From Arcticimaribacter sp002477625 (GTDB lineage Bacteria; Bacteroidota; Bacteroidia; Flavobacteriales; Flavobacteriaceae): DNA of 64,000 bases. The notes below the pieces were generated by a model, which was not told the DNA's origin, did no database searches, and worked only from the letters and a program-made list of their open reading frames with translations. The position numbers and the translations under genes were made by a program. The stretch spans positions 2,046,001-2,110,000 of the forward strand of contig OX044358.1 of the NCBI GenBank assembly GCA_943846665.1, written 5' to 3'. The number at the start of each line of letters is the position of its first letter. Within the stretch, counting starts at the first letter, position 1. This document shows, in pieces, positions 25,725 through 34,459 of this stretch.

Positions 25725-27770
25725 ATGAAAAAAATATTGCAATCGTTTTTCAATTACCAATCCATGATTTATAAGGCGATTTTATTCGTCTTTACCTGCT
25801 TGTTTATTGTTTATTTCTTTCCTAAAAAGGGTCAATTTAAATATGAGTTCAATAAAGGCCAGACTTGGGAGTACGAAAACTTATATGCTCCTTTTGACTT
25901 TGCTATTTTAAAATCAGAAAAAGAACTTTTGTTGGAGCGCGACCAACTGAAAAAAGAAATCCCCACCTATTTTAATCAGAACACTGCTGTAATAGAAGAG
26001 GTGGAGGCGATGTATACACAAAAGTTTTCAACCTATTTTACATATCCTGTAAATTCTTCACGCTACAAAAGACATTTCGAGTTTGGTTTAAATATCATTA
26101 AGGAAATATACAGCACGGGTGTTCTACCTCTAAATTATAAGCATGAAGGGGGAGATCGTGTTGGGCTGATTCAAGATCACGCAGAAACTGAACTGGATTT
26201 TAATCAATTGCTTCAGCCTGCTGAGCTTTCTCGGTTTTTAGATGAAAAATTATCCTCAACTACATTTATTCGTTTTAAAAATGAATACTATAAACTCCTG
26301 TTTGAAATCATAGAGCCCAATCTAATCTATGATGAACGATTCAATGAGCAGTTGCTAGAAAGCGCTTATTCGAAACTCGCTATTTCTCGTGATTTAATTA
26401 CCATGGGGAGTATTCTGATTTCTAATGGAGAGCTGGTAGATGAAACTAATTTTCAAGAATTAAAGTCCCTGAAGCTTCAATACGACACACGTCTTTACAC
26501 GGATGCTAACATCTATTGGATTTTAGTGGGCTATATCATTTTGGTAGGACTGACGCTTTTGATGTTGTTTTTATTCATTTATAAGTACCGTCCCATCATT
26601 TTCAACAACAACACCAAACTGACCTTCATCTTTTTTAATGTTATGTTGGTTGTAGCTTCTACCATAACCGTTTTGAATTTTGATAGTTCTTTTCTGTATA
26701 TCATTCCTATTTGTATTTTGCCCTTGATCTTAAAAGCCTTTTTTGATGCACGCGTAGGCCTTTTCGTTCATGTGTTAACTGTTTTATTATTAGGGTTTAT
26801 TGTACCCAATAGCTTTGAGTATATTTTTCTTCAAATCATGGCCGGTATCGTAACTGTTTTGTCGGTATCCGAACTGTATAAAAGAGCCAATCTGTTTATT
26901 TCTGTAGGACAAATTATTTGCATCTATCTAATCGGATATTTTGCATTTTTTGTAATTCACGAAGGGGGAATCGAGGGAATTTCTTTTCCAATCATTGGAC
27001 TGTTTGTGCTCAACGGTGTGTTTACTTTATTTGTACAACCGCTGATTTATTTGTTTGAAAAACTATTCAATTTAGTGTCTGATGTTTCTCTTTTAGAATT
27101 GTCCGATACCAATTCTGATTTTTTTAAAGAATTTTCGGACAAAGCACCGGGAACTTTTCATCATTCCTTGCAAGTGTCTAACCTTGCGGAATCTGCTGCA
27201 AGTGCAATTGGAGCAAATGCATTGCTGACCCGAGTAGGGGCTCTGTACCATGATATAGGGAAAATCAGTAATCCTGTTTTTTTTAGCGAAAACCAAAGGG
27301 GTAGTATTTCTCCACACAATGATATTAGCCCGAAAGAAAGTGCTCAAATCATCATTGATCATGTCATTAAAGGTGTTGAAGCGGCAAAAAAGATCAAGCT
27401 TCCCGATCGTGTAGTAGACTTTATTAGGACCCACCATGGGACTTCAAAAGTTTATTTTTTCTATAAAAAGCAAGAAGAGCTTTTTGGAGAAGCAAATTCA
27501 GAAGATTTCAGCTACTTAGGACCCAAGCCATTTTCTAAAGAAACTGCCATTTTAATGATGGCTGATAGTGTTGAGGCTGCTTCAAAAAGCTTGAAAGAGC
27601 CGACTATTGAATTGGTGAAAAAGTTCGTCAACAAGATTGTAAACCAACAGTTGGAAGAAAAGCAATTCATGAACTCAAACATTACCTTAGCCGAGATCGA
27701 AACGGTTAAAAAAGTATTCATCGATAAACTGATTAATATTTATCATTTACGCATAGAATATCCCGAATAA
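25725..27770 (+). CDS. 7TM-HD (PgpH-type) phosphodiesterase
   Basis: A 681-residue membrane protein. An N-terminal membrane segment and a periplasmic domain of about 220 residues are followed by several hydrophobic segments (from WILVGYIILVGLTLLMLFLF to GLFVLNGVFTLFVQPLIYLF), then a cytoplasmic HD domain. HD ligands are visible in PGTFHHSLQVSNLAE, GALYHDIGKISNP and IRTHHGTSK. Proteins of this build (PgpH) hydrolyse cyclic di-AMP in Firmicutes; that this protein does so is inference. Own promoter with a palindrome beside it. Confidence 0.9.
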   Translation: MKKILQSFFNYQSMIYKAILFVFTCLFIVYFFPKKGQFKYEFNKGQTWEYENLYAPFDFAILKSEKELLLERDQLKKEIPTYFNQNTAVIEEVEAMYTQKFSTYFTYPVNSSRYKRHFEFGLNIIKEIYSTGVLPLNYKHEGGDRVGLIQDHAETELDFNQLLQPAELSRFLDEKLSSTTFIRFKNEYYKLLFEIIEPNLIYDERFNEQLLESAYSKLAISRDLITMGSILISNGELVDETNFQELKSLKLQYDTRLYTDANIYWILVGYIILVGLTLLMLFLFIYKYRPIIFNNNTKLTFIFFNVMLVVASTITVLNFDSSFLYIIPICILPLILKAFFDARVGLFVHVLTVLLLGFIVPNSFEYIFLQIMAGIVTVLSVSELYKRANLFISVGQIICIYLIGYFAFFVIHEGGIEGISFPIIGLFVLNGVFTLFVQPLIYLFEKLFNLVSDVSLLELSDTNSDFFKEFSDKAPGTFHHSLQVSNLAESAASAIGANALLTRVGALYHDIGKISNPVFFSENQRGSISPHNDISPKESAQIIIDHVIKGVEAAKKIKLPDRVVDFIRTHHGTSKVYFFYKKQEELFGEANSEDFSYLGPKPFSKETAILMMADSVEAASKSLKEPTIELVKKFVNKIVNQQLEEKQFMNSNITLAEIETVKKVFIDKLINIYHLRIEYPE

Positions 27771-27797
27771 ATTATGCTACAATTTTTAAGAAAACCA

Positions 27798-27828
27798 TTG
27801 TATAATACTATTTAAAAAATTACATTTG
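27798..27828 (+). promoter_or_regulatory. Promoter of tRNA-Ser
   Basis: TTG (27798-27800) and TACATTTG (27821-27828) with 20 bases between them. The -7 is a full match and lies 22 bases before the mature tRNA 5' end. Confidence 0.6.
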
Positions 27829-27850
27829 CACTTCTGTTATCAGAAAACTT

Positions 27851-27934
27851 GGAGAGGTGCCAGAGTGGTAATGGAGCAGATTGCTAATCTGTCGACGGGT
27901 AACTGTCGCCAGGGTTCGAGTCCCTGTCTCTCCG
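27851..27934 (+). tRNA. tRNA-Ser (anticodon GCT)
   Basis: Acceptor strands GGAGAGG/TCTCTCC (one G-U), D arm, anticodon GCT in the loop of the stem AGATT/AATCT, a long variable arm (GTCGACGGGTAACTGTCGCC region) typical of tRNA-Ser, and T arm CAGGG-TTCGAGT-CCCTG. Discriminator G at 27934; CCA is not encoded. Reads AGC and AGT codons. Confidence 0.96.
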
Positions 27935-27940
27935 CATCCT

Positions 27941-27988
27941 AAACCCGTAAAGTGTTAAATTATAACACTTTACGGGTTTTGTGTTTTT
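27941..27988 (+). terminator. Strong hairpin terminator after tRNA-Ser
   Basis: A perfect 17-bp stem (27941-27957 with 27963-27979) around loop AATTA, followed by TGTGTTTTT. It marks the end of the tRNA transcript and the border of the gene-decay stretch. Confidence 0.85.
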
Positions 27989-28034
27989 AAAGGGGGTTGT
28001 CAGGGGCGATAACTTGTTATTTAGCTAAAAAAGT

Positions 28035-28350
28035 ATGGCACAATACACAAGACTTCAATTTGTTCAACAATTGCAAGAACCGGGAATGGTTCCCTTGTCT
28101 TACCACACGACATAAATGTTGTAAAAGTAATATGGAAAGCCAGTAATGAGGGCGGAACTCGTTTGATGGAATTTACCAGCCGAGGAGATTTTGCAATTGA
28201 AACCTTCAAGGACTAGTCAAGTTCTCTATTGCTCAACTCTCAGGAATGATTTTGGGTGTTGGTTCTGTAACTGATGCAGCAGCCTTACAACATATGTTGT
28301 TTGGGGCCAATTTTGTAGTCACACCAGTTTTTAGAAAACAACTCTTTTGA
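28035..28350 (+). pseudogene. Broken 2-keto-3-deoxy-6-phosphogluconate aldolase remnant
   Basis: Three reading-frame pieces join into the N-terminal part of an Eda-type aldolase: first frame MAQYTRLQFVQQ to MVPL, then INVVK to GGTRLMEFTSRGDFAIETFKD, then LVKFSIAQL to GMILGVGSVTDAAA and GANFVVTPVFR. At least two frameshifts separate them, and the sequence stops before the catalytic-lysine half and the C-terminus. It cannot make a functional enzyme. The order of motifs matches intact flavobacterial Eda as I know it. From 28351 to 28589 there is no gene; I see only AT-rich sequence and an isolated -7 element (TATATTTG, 28552-28559). Confidence 0.85.
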
Positions 28351-28589
28351 AAAATTAAAAGTAAACGTCAAAGATACCTTGCCACTTATCTATAAATTTT
28401 AAATTTTTTTAAATGTCTCCTTTTATTTTTTATAATTTTACACTATTATAGCATTCGGAATAATTCCTTTTGAGGCTTTCTTTACTACTACATATATACT
28501 TCAATAGGGGCTTTATTGACAGTGATAACAAAGAAAAGACACTGCATTGCTTATATTTGAACTTAAGTAAATACGTGTATGTAAATCTT

Positions 28590-28832
28590 ATGGCATATTC
28601 TTACCCAAACTCCATATCAAAGGTGTTTTTTAATTTTAAAAAAACAGTTTTATTAATTACTATATTATTGTTTTCAAGTTTTGTTCGAGGTCAATTCAGT
28701 CTCACCTCAAATAACAAGACTATTCTCTGCCCTAATGTAGTTAATGGGAGTACTGGAACTGTTAATGGGAAAGTATATACAAAAGTTGATCGCAGTGATT
28801 TACAAACAAAAATTGCAGCTAACAATGTTTAA
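28590..28832 (+). pseudogene. Truncated N-terminus of a BspA-like (DUF285) surface protein
   Basis: An 80-residue frame with a signal-peptide-like stretch (KTVLLITILLFSSFVRGQ) followed by FSLTSNNKTILCPN and GTVNGKVYTKVDRSDLQ, the standard opening of flavobacterial BspA-type leucine-rich surface proteins. In intact members this precedes many repeats beginning around DMSxMFxGAxxFNQDI; here the frame ends at a stop just after the opening, and no repeats remain downstream. It is therefore best read as a truncated relic, though a short secreted peptide is not excluded. A longer frame from a TTG at 28470 is not credible. Confidence 0.68.
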
Positions 28833-28859
28833 TTTCTAAACACTTTACTAACTGTTTTC

Positions 28860-29537
28860 ATGAAAAAGATGCGCAGCTATTTTCCTTTTATTCTCATCAT
28901 CTTTACCTTTTGGCAAAGTAATGCACAAGAACAACAAAACAATGCATGGAAGGCTTTGTTTACAGACTTCAGCCTTACTAACAGCAAGACCTTACGCCTA
29001 GAAACCCATTTACGTACACGTCAGTTTTTTGGAGAAAACGATCAGTATTTATTTCGCCCTTCAATACGTTTTGAATTGGGAAATAACACCGCCTTTACTA
29101 CTGGTTATACGTTGATATCCAGCAACACCCCAAAATATCGCACAACAGAAAATAACCTTTGGCAACAGTTTAGTTTTTCGCTACCGATTAATCGAACTAA
29201 TTATTTTGGATGGATCCGTTTAGAACAACGTTGGCAATCAAAAAATAAGGAAAGTAGTTATGGTACAAGAATCCGTTTTCGTGCCGGATTTCAATTCCCT
29301 TTAGGTAAAAATAAAAAAGCTTTTTCACCCAAATTGGTGGTCTTTAACGAAGTCTTTCTGTTGATTAAAGACAATTTTCCTTATGAGTTCAATCAAAATT
29401 GGACCTTCATTGGATTTCAACAAAAAATATCAAAAAAAACACGTCTTTTAACGGGTTTTGAACGCAATACTATTGCTAAAGGAGAGTCTTTTTTACAGAA
29501 AAATATTTGGTCTACCCTTTTGTTTTACAAACTCTAA
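28860..29537 (+). CDS. DUF2490 family outer-membrane-like protein
   Basis: A 225-residue protein with a signal peptide (MKKMRSYFPFILIIFTFWQSNAQ) and alternating aromatic/hydrophobic strands ending in FYKL, consistent with a small beta-barrel. Segments SNTPKYRTTENNLWQQF, RLEQRWQSKN and TRIRFRAGFQFPL match the Bacteroidota family DUF2490. Function unknown. It follows the decayed stretch and looks intact. The 262-bp gap after it (29538-29799) holds a short degenerate-looking stretch with no convincing frame, then a terminator. Confidence 0.85.
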   Translation: MKKMRSYFPFILIIFTFWQSNAQEQQNNAWKALFTDFSLTNSKTLRLETHLRTRQFFGENDQYLFRPSIRFELGNNTAFTTGYTLISSNTPKYRTTENNLWQQFSFSLPINRTNYFGWIRLEQRWQSKNKESSYGTRIRFRAGFQFPLGKNKKAFSPKLVVFNEVFLLIKDNFPYEFNQNWTFIGFQQKISKKTRLLTGFERNTIAKGESFLQKNIWSTLLFYKL

Positions 29538-29746
29538 TTAAACCCAATTTCATGAAAATTTTATTACGACACCTATGATTTTGGTTACTTTCATCTTCGA
29601 GCTTACTGTAAGCTTTTTACGGTTGGGTAATTGGATGGGCTGTGCGTACAATCATAGAGGAGTAAATGCAGAAAATACTTTCACAAAATGTATTCATCCT
29701 ATTTTGAACCTTCAAATAATCGTTACTTACCGAGTGTTTACCACAC

Positions 29747-29778
29747 AAAAAAAGCCTGCTTATACAGCAGGCCTTTTA
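29747..29778. terminator. Bidirectional terminator between DUF2490 and ompA-like genes
   Basis: GCCTGCT/AGCAGGC with loop TATAC. On the minus strand it is followed by seven T (best for the OmpA-like gene); on the plus strand by CTTTT. Confidence 0.82.
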
Positions 29779-29799
29779 AAATTACAAGAATAGTGTTTT

Positions 29800-30765
29800 C
29801 TATTGCATGCTTAGACTAACCCTACGGTTGTTCGCACGACCAGCAGCGGTTGCATTGCTGTCTTTGGGATTGTCTTCTCCAAATCCAACATCACTTAACC
29901 TAGATGCTTCGATTCCCATTTGAACTAACGCTTTTTTAACATTAGCGGCTCTTCTATTGGAAAGTTTTTGATTGTAAGCTTTACTGCCATCACTAGAAGC
30001 ATGACCTTCAATCTGAAGCTTTACGTTTGGATATTTTTTTAGTAACTCTGAAATACCACTGATTACAGCATCGTAACTGCTTTTTTGCACATCATTGTCT
30101 GCAGTAAATAGAAAGGTTCCTTCTGCGCTTTGAAGAAAATCAACGATAGCTTTAGGACTTGCAGGGCAACCTTGTGTTGCTGCAGTTCCTGCTTCATTTG
30201 GACAAGCATCGTCTTTATCGGCAACACCATCTCCATCGGCATCTAGACTTGGACAACCTTTGTCAGCTGCAGTTCCCGCTTCATCTGGACAGGCATCATC
30301 TTTGTTTGCAACACCGTCATTATCATCATCTGGCCAAGGACAACCTTCGTTTTCTTTATCTCCGGCAACCTCTTTACACTTATCGTTTACATCGAGTACC
30401 CCATCTCCATCAGTATCTAGGGTTTTTTCAACTATGATTTGCTCTATGGTTGCAGCTTCACATTCCATAACAACATCAATATAGGTTTTTCCTTTTTTAA
30501 TCTTGATTACTTTGCGTGTGCATCCTTTTTTAGTAATAATAATTTCTAGAGGGTAATCAAAAGAAGTAGTTACTTCAAATGCTCCATCGGCTTTAGTATA
30601 GACACCGGAATAAAATCCAGCACCACTTAGTCTTCTGGGTTTAACAGTAACAAGCGCTTTTTCTAATTCAGTAGCTGTAAGTTTATCTTTTACAACACCC
30701 TCAAAGCTTAATTGAGAAAAAGCAAACAGCGGAAATAAAAGTAAAGTGTAAAGTAAATTTTTCAT
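29800..30765 (-). CDS. OmpA family protein with thrombospondin type 3 repeats
   Basis: A 321-residue envelope protein. Order: signal peptide (MKNLLYTLLLFPLFAFSQ), a carboxypeptidase-regulatory-like beta domain (about 20-105), three calcium-binding TSP3 repeats rich in DxDxDGV (DTDGDGVLDVNDKC, DDDNDGVANKDDACP, DADGDGVADKDDACP; about 123-205), and a C-terminal OmpA-type peptidoglycan-binding domain with LQIEGHASSDGS and NRRAANVKKALVQMGI. It likely tethers the outer membrane to peptidoglycan. Own promoter and terminator, so a single-gene unit. Confidence 0.94.
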   Translation of the reverse strand: MKNLLYTLLLFPLFAFSQLSFEGVVKDKLTATELEKALVTVKPRRLSGAGFYSGVYTKADGAFEVTTSFDYPLEIIITKKGCTRKVIKIKKGKTYIDVVMECEAATIEQIIVEKTLDTDGDGVLDVNDKCKEVAGDKENEGCPWPDDDNDGVANKDDACPDEAGTAADKGCPSLDADGDGVADKDDACPNEAGTAATQGCPASPKAIVDFLQSAEGTFLFTADNDVQKSSYDAVISGISELLKKYPNVKLQIEGHASSDGSKAYNQKLSNRRAANVKKALVQMGIEASRLSDVGFGEDNPKDSNATAAGRANNRRVSLSMQ

Positions 30766-30783
30766 ACTAATAATAGATTTTTT

Positions 30784-30814
30784 TAAAAATACAGTTTAAA
30801 ATACCTGGAACAAA
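30784..30814 (-). promoter_or_regulatory. Promoter of the OmpA-like gene
   Basis: On the minus strand TTTG (30811-30814), 19-base spacer, TATTTTTA (30784-30791). Only the last base of the -7 differs from consensus. Predicted leader about 13 bases. Confidence 0.7.
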
Positions 30815-30830
30815 GTTTATACATGCGGTT

Positions 30831-33356
30831 TTAGAGCCCAGGTTTTGCGCCAACTCGTATTCCAAAATCTGGAAGCTGACTGGAATAGGGATTTAATTTA
30901 AAAGAAGAGGCTAGTGGACTGCGCCAAATGAAATCGACCCTAAAAAACCGCACATTGCCATAGCCAATGTTTTCAAAACCAAAGCCATATTCGTAGTACA
31001 GTCCAGAATCGGGGCTATTGTATTGAATGTTCGATTGGTTGGTATTCCTGTTTTGATCCGAAGTACTTCCATATGCAAATCTAAATGTGGCAAGGGTTCG
31101 GAGTTTAAACTTCTTGATTAAAGGGATTTTGTTGGAGACAAACCCATTGAAATGGTGCTCAAAATGCCCCATCAGATAGCTGTCTGCTACCATGTCGTAA
31201 TAATTCAGAAGAGAAAAGGTTCTGGGTTTTAGTGAGTACCCCTGATTTGAAGGGATAGCACTGAGGAGGGGCAGGGGAACAATTCCATAGGTTTTGCCAA
31301 GTTCAAAATTGGCGTCTAGGTTACCCATAAAATTCAATAATAAAGTTTGATTGTAGGAAAACTGCACTTTGTTGTAATCTAAAACTCCCCCCAAAAGGCC
31401 TTCGATACCTTGTGAATATTTCAGCACGAATTTTGGATGTAAATTTACTCCAAACCGTTGTTCTACACCGTATCCAAAAACATTCCTTCTGGGAGTATAT
31501 TGAATGTAGGAGTTTATCTGTATATGTTTGTACTTCGATACCACCCGATTGTTTTGCGTAGAGGCGATACTGAAAAAGTCTGGCGCTGCCGAAGCGATAT
31601 GTTCAGAAATCAAGTTCAGTCCTACATGAAAATTATTGGAAAACCCAAAATCCAAGTTAATTCCAAAACGTTCGATATCGGATAAATAGTAGTTGGAACC
31701 TCGAGCTAAGTAGGAATTGGTACCTCCAGAACTGAAGTCAATTAAGTTTTTGGTTTTCAACAAGCGGCTCCCGAGTTGTTCAAAGTCTTTTGAGTACACG
31801 GCTCCCGCTGTAATCCGTGGGTCTTGCTTGAGTAAGTATTTTACATCAAACGCATATTTTATTTTTGAGTCTCCAAAACCATAGGCGATATAGGCATTGG
31901 AGCGAAACCGATCTTCCATAGTTTTGAAGCTTCTAAAGCCCAAGCGCAGTCGGTTTCCTTCAACATCATTGTTGTTGAAAGAGTTCCACCATTTTCCGAA
32001 CTGAATTCCCGGAGCGAGATTGGCGTAACCCCCCGTCAAGAAATCCGTGTATTGAAGAATCCGCTTCATCTTACGGTTATTCTTTATCTCGGTTAAAATA
32101 CTCCGGGTATCTTTCGAGTAATTTTTATTGTTTTCAAACGCATCCCAGAACGCCTTTTCTTCTTGAAATTCTTTCTGGGCTATTTGCATTTTCTGCTTCT
32201 TATAAAAGGCTTTCGCTTTGGGTTTGTTATAGCTGTACTGATCAAAGAATTCGTTTTTTATAACCGAGAGTGTTTTTGCGTTTTCTGTTTTTTTAACTAC
32301 CGAAAACTCCCCAGCATAGCGGTTGCTCTTGGGAAGGTATACGCTGTCGTTTGCAATCGTAAAAGTTTTTTCTAGATTCAAGCCACTTACCAAATTCAAG
32401 TTGATAGCTGGATCGATACGCATATTGATCTTTGTCAGTGCGTAGCTCGGAGCAGAGACAGTAAAACTCCCCGTAAAGGCCAGATCCTCGGATCTGCGTG
32501 GGAAGAAGTAAATGGTGTATATTTTTTCTTTTTCAAGGGCAATACTATCCAATAAGACATAGTCATAGGTTGCAAAACCATTTCTGGATAAAGGACTTTC
32601 GAACACCTTGTCGGCAAATAGAATTCGGTTTTTGTACACATCGATATCTTGAAACACCCGCTGCATTTGCTCAAAGAAAAATCCTTTGGGCTCTAATCCG
32701 CTGGTTCGTTCTCCAAGGGTTACCGTTTTTTCTAGATTCAGACTATCGTTGATGTATACATTTTCAACTTGTTCTTTTAGGTTTAGAGGCATATAGGCTT
32801 TACTGCTGTTGTTTTGCTTTAGTGCGCTGCGAACCGAATCAAAGTCTTTTCGGAGTACTGTTTTAAGGAATGAGCTGTCTAAATTTTTAATCCCAACCTC
32901 ATATGAAGTGAATTTTTGGTATTCTAGGGCAGCAAAGGAATGGATCCCATTTTTTCGTTTTTTGGCCCATATTTGTTTGAGAATAGCGTAGGCAGGGTTT
33001 TCTTTTTTCCGTAGGCGCTTTTTGGGTTTCAGAACCACAACGACCTCGTTCAGTTGTTCTCCTTCTTCTAAGGTGATCACAATGTTGCGATTCCTTTTTC
33101 GTGTCAAATCTAATTTCTGACTGCTGTAGCCCAAAAGGCTAACGCTAAGTTCTTCGTGTGAGGCGTCGGATGATAAAACAAATTCTCCGGCATCGTTAGT
33201 AATCGTTCCAATAACAGTTCCGCTAAAAAGAACATTTACATAAGGTATCGGAACTCCCTCAGCGTCCCTAACAACCCCAGAGATCATGGTTTGAGCACTG
33301 AGTGCTATAATATTCAGAATAAAGAAGGTAAATAAGAGGTGAATTTTTTTCTTCAA
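30831..33356 (-). CDS. DUF5686 family outer-membrane protein with carboxypeptidase-regulatory domain
   Basis: An 841-residue protein with signal peptide (MKKKIHLLFTFFILNIIALSAQ), a carboxypeptidase-D regulatory-like domain (MISGVVRDAEGVPIPYVNVLFSGT ... about 22-100), then a long region matching DUF5686 in pattern (AYAILKQIWAKKRKNGIHSF onward) and a C-terminal stretch of alternating strands that suggests a beta-barrel. Function unknown; the build resembles SusC-like outer-membrane proteins without a TonB plug. The gap to the tRNA-Pro promoter (33357-33476) shows only AT-rich sequence. Confidence 0.88.
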   Translation of the reverse strand: MKKKIHLLFTFFILNIIALSAQTMISGVVRDAEGVPIPYVNVLFSGTVIGTITNDAGEFVLSSDASHEELSVSLLGYSSQKLDLTRKRNRNIVITLEEGEQLNEVVVVLKPKKRLRKKENPAYAILKQIWAKKRKNGIHSFAALEYQKFTSYEVGIKNLDSSFLKTVLRKDFDSVRSALKQNNSSKAYMPLNLKEQVENVYINDSLNLEKTVTLGERTSGLEPKGFFFEQMQRVFQDIDVYKNRILFADKVFESPLSRNGFATYDYVLLDSIALEKEKIYTIYFFPRRSEDLAFTGSFTVSAPSYALTKINMRIDPAINLNLVSGLNLEKTFTIANDSVYLPKSNRYAGEFSVVKKTENAKTLSVIKNEFFDQYSYNKPKAKAFYKKQKMQIAQKEFQEEKAFWDAFENNKNYSKDTRSILTEIKNNRKMKRILQYTDFLTGGYANLAPGIQFGKWWNSFNNNDVEGNRLRLGFRSFKTMEDRFRSNAYIAYGFGDSKIKYAFDVKYLLKQDPRITAGAVYSKDFEQLGSRLLKTKNLIDFSSGGTNSYLARGSNYYLSDIERFGINLDFGFSNNFHVGLNLISEHIASAAPDFFSIASTQNNRVVSKYKHIQINSYIQYTPRRNVFGYGVEQRFGVNLHPKFVLKYSQGIEGLLGGVLDYNKVQFSYNQTLLLNFMGNLDANFELGKTYGIVPLPLLSAIPSNQGYSLKPRTFSLLNYYDMVADSYLMGHFEHHFNGFVSNKIPLIKKFKLRTLATFRFAYGSTSDQNRNTNQSNIQYNSPDSGLYYEYGFGFENIGYGNVRFFRVDFIWRSPLASSFKLNPYSSQLPDFGIRVGAKPGL

Positions 33357-33476
33357 GTGAGGCTTTTGCGACTGTTTTTTAAAAGATACTATTCTTAGTA
33401 AAAATAGAAAATTTATGTGGAGATTTACAGGACTTCAAGTAGAAAGCGTTTTTTTTTATAATTAGCCTATAATCCC

Positions 33477-33507
33477 TTTCGGAGTTAATAAAATTGAGAT
33501 ATATTTG
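33477..33507 (+). promoter_or_regulatory. Promoter of the tRNA-Pro/tRNA-Arg pair
   Basis: TTTC (33477-33480), 19-base spacer, TATATTTG (33500-33507). The -7 is perfect and the mature tRNA starts 35 bases further on. Confidence 0.72.
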
Positions 33508-33541
33508 CGCATTGTTTTACAAAAACAAAATGTTGTCCACT

Positions 33542-33616
33542 CGGGGTGTAGCGTAGCCCGGTCATCGCGCCTGCTTTGGGAGCAGGAGGTCGCAGGTTCG
33601 AATCCTGCCACCCCGA
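33542..33616 (+). tRNA. tRNA-Pro (anticodon TGG)
   Basis: Acceptor CGGGGTG/CACCCCG, anticodon stem CCTGC/GCAGG with loop TTTGGGA (anticodon TGG), T arm GCAGG-TTCGAAT-CCTGC, discriminator A at 33616. CCA not encoded. Shares a transcript with tRNA-Arg. Confidence 0.97.
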
Positions 33617-33631
33617 CTAAAACAACACAAC

Positions 33632-33705
33632 GGGCCAGTAGCTCAGCTGGATAGAGCATCTCCCTTCTAAGGAGACGGTCAGGGGTTCGAATCCCTTCTG
33701 GCTCA
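33632..33705 (+). tRNA. tRNA-Arg (anticodon TCT)
   Basis: Acceptor GGGCCAG/CTGGCTC (one G-U), anticodon stem TCTCC/GGAGA with loop CTTCTAA (anticodon TCT), T arm CAGGG-GTTCGAATC-CCTT region, discriminator A at 33705. Starts 15 bases after tRNA-Pro. Confidence 0.96.
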
Positions 33706-33716
33706 CTCAAATTTTT

Positions 33717-33743
33717 AAACCCTTGTAAAAGCAAGGGTTTTTT
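33717..33743 (+). terminator. Terminator of the tRNA pair
   Basis: AAACCCTTG/CAAGGGTTT with loop TAAAAG, followed by a six-T run. Confidence 0.88.
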
Positions 33744-33830
33744 GTTTTTATAAGAAGTACTTTGTGCCAAATGATCATCTTAATTTTTATTCTCTAAATT
33801 TGATCATTGCAGCGGAAAATTCAGACATCT

Positions 33831-34337
33831 ATGGAAATACGAAACAGTGTCCTTGAGGATAAGGATATCATACGGGAATTTTGTGCAGCAGCTTCTGACT
33901 TCCAGAAAAGTAAATCCACAGTTTCTTGGCCGCTTTTTGATCCGAAGCTGATCGAAAACGAAATTCGTGAAAAACGCCAGTGGAAAATGATGGTTGGTGA
34001 CGAAGTTGTCTGTATATGGGCAATAACGGATAGCGATCCACAGATCTGGGGTGACCGCAATGCAGAACCTGCGCTTTATCTCCATCGCATCGCTACAAAC
34101 CCAAATTTTAGAGGTAGAAATTTAGTGCTTGATGTTGTAGTATGGGCTAAGCGTTATGCGAAAACCAAAAACCTTCAGTACATCCGTATGGATACCGTTG
34201 GAGAGAATTTAGGCTTGATTAAACACTACAAGAAATGTGGATTTGACTTTTTGGGCTTAGCTGAATTAGAGGATACTGGGGGTCTTCCAGCACATTATCA
34301 CAAGGCTACCGTGAGTCTTTTTCAAATGAAGGTATGA
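33831..34337 (+). CDS. GNAT family N-acetyltransferase
   Basis: A 168-residue acetyltransferase-like protein. The acetyl-CoA binding motif A is visible as LHRIATNPNFRGRNLVLDVVVWAKRYAKTKN and is followed by IRMDTVGENLGLIKHYKKCGFDFLG, the usual C-terminal GNAT elements. Substrate unknown. I chose the ATG at 33831 because a -7 element (TAAATTTG, 33795-33802) places transcription start near 33808, which excludes an upstream ATG at 33807. Confidence 0.87.
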   Translation: MEIRNSVLEDKDIIREFCAAASDFQKSKSTVSWPLFDPKLIENEIREKRQWKMMVGDEVVCIWAITDSDPQIWGDRNAEPALYLHRIATNPNFRGRNLVLDVVVWAKRYAKTKNLQYIRMDTVGENLGLIKHYKKCGFDFLGLAELEDTGGLPAHYHKATVSLFQMKV

Positions 34338-34406
34338 GCATTAGTAGCTCTTAAAAAAGACAAAACCAGACCCTTTATTCCCCAATTGTAGTTTTAGTAC
34401 TTCAAT

Positions 34407-34436
34407 TTTGAAAGCCTATTAAATTTCGTATATTTA
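34407..34436 (+). promoter_or_regulatory. Candidate promoter of the DUF4442 gene
   Basis: TTTG (34407-34410), 18-base spacer, TATATTTA (34429-34436). One mismatch in the -7. Would start transcription about 18 bases before the TTG start codon. Confidence 0.5.
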
Positions 34437-34459
34437 AATTTTAATTTAATTAATTCACT

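Noticed and set aside
28470..28589. A longer TTG-started N-terminus for the BspA-like fragment
   Set aside because: The extra 40 residues overlap a -7 promoter element and do not resemble the family; the ATG at 28590 directly precedes the signal peptide.
29575..29793. A 72-codon plus-strand frame after the DUF2490 gene
   Set aside because: It runs through the bidirectional terminator, has no recognisable motif and no start signal; I treat the stretch as non-coding or decayed.
30159..30484. Two plus-strand frames rich in His/Leu or Ser within the OmpA-like gene
   Set aside because: They are antisense to the repetitive calcium-binding repeats, so the low-complexity composition is a by-product.
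33462..33770. A 102-codon frame on the minus strand over the two tRNA genes, with VAGFEPATSCSQSRRDDRATLHPE-like sequence
   Set aside because: This is the well-known artefact read from antisense tRNA genes; the real genes are tRNA-Pro and tRNA-Arg on the plus strand.
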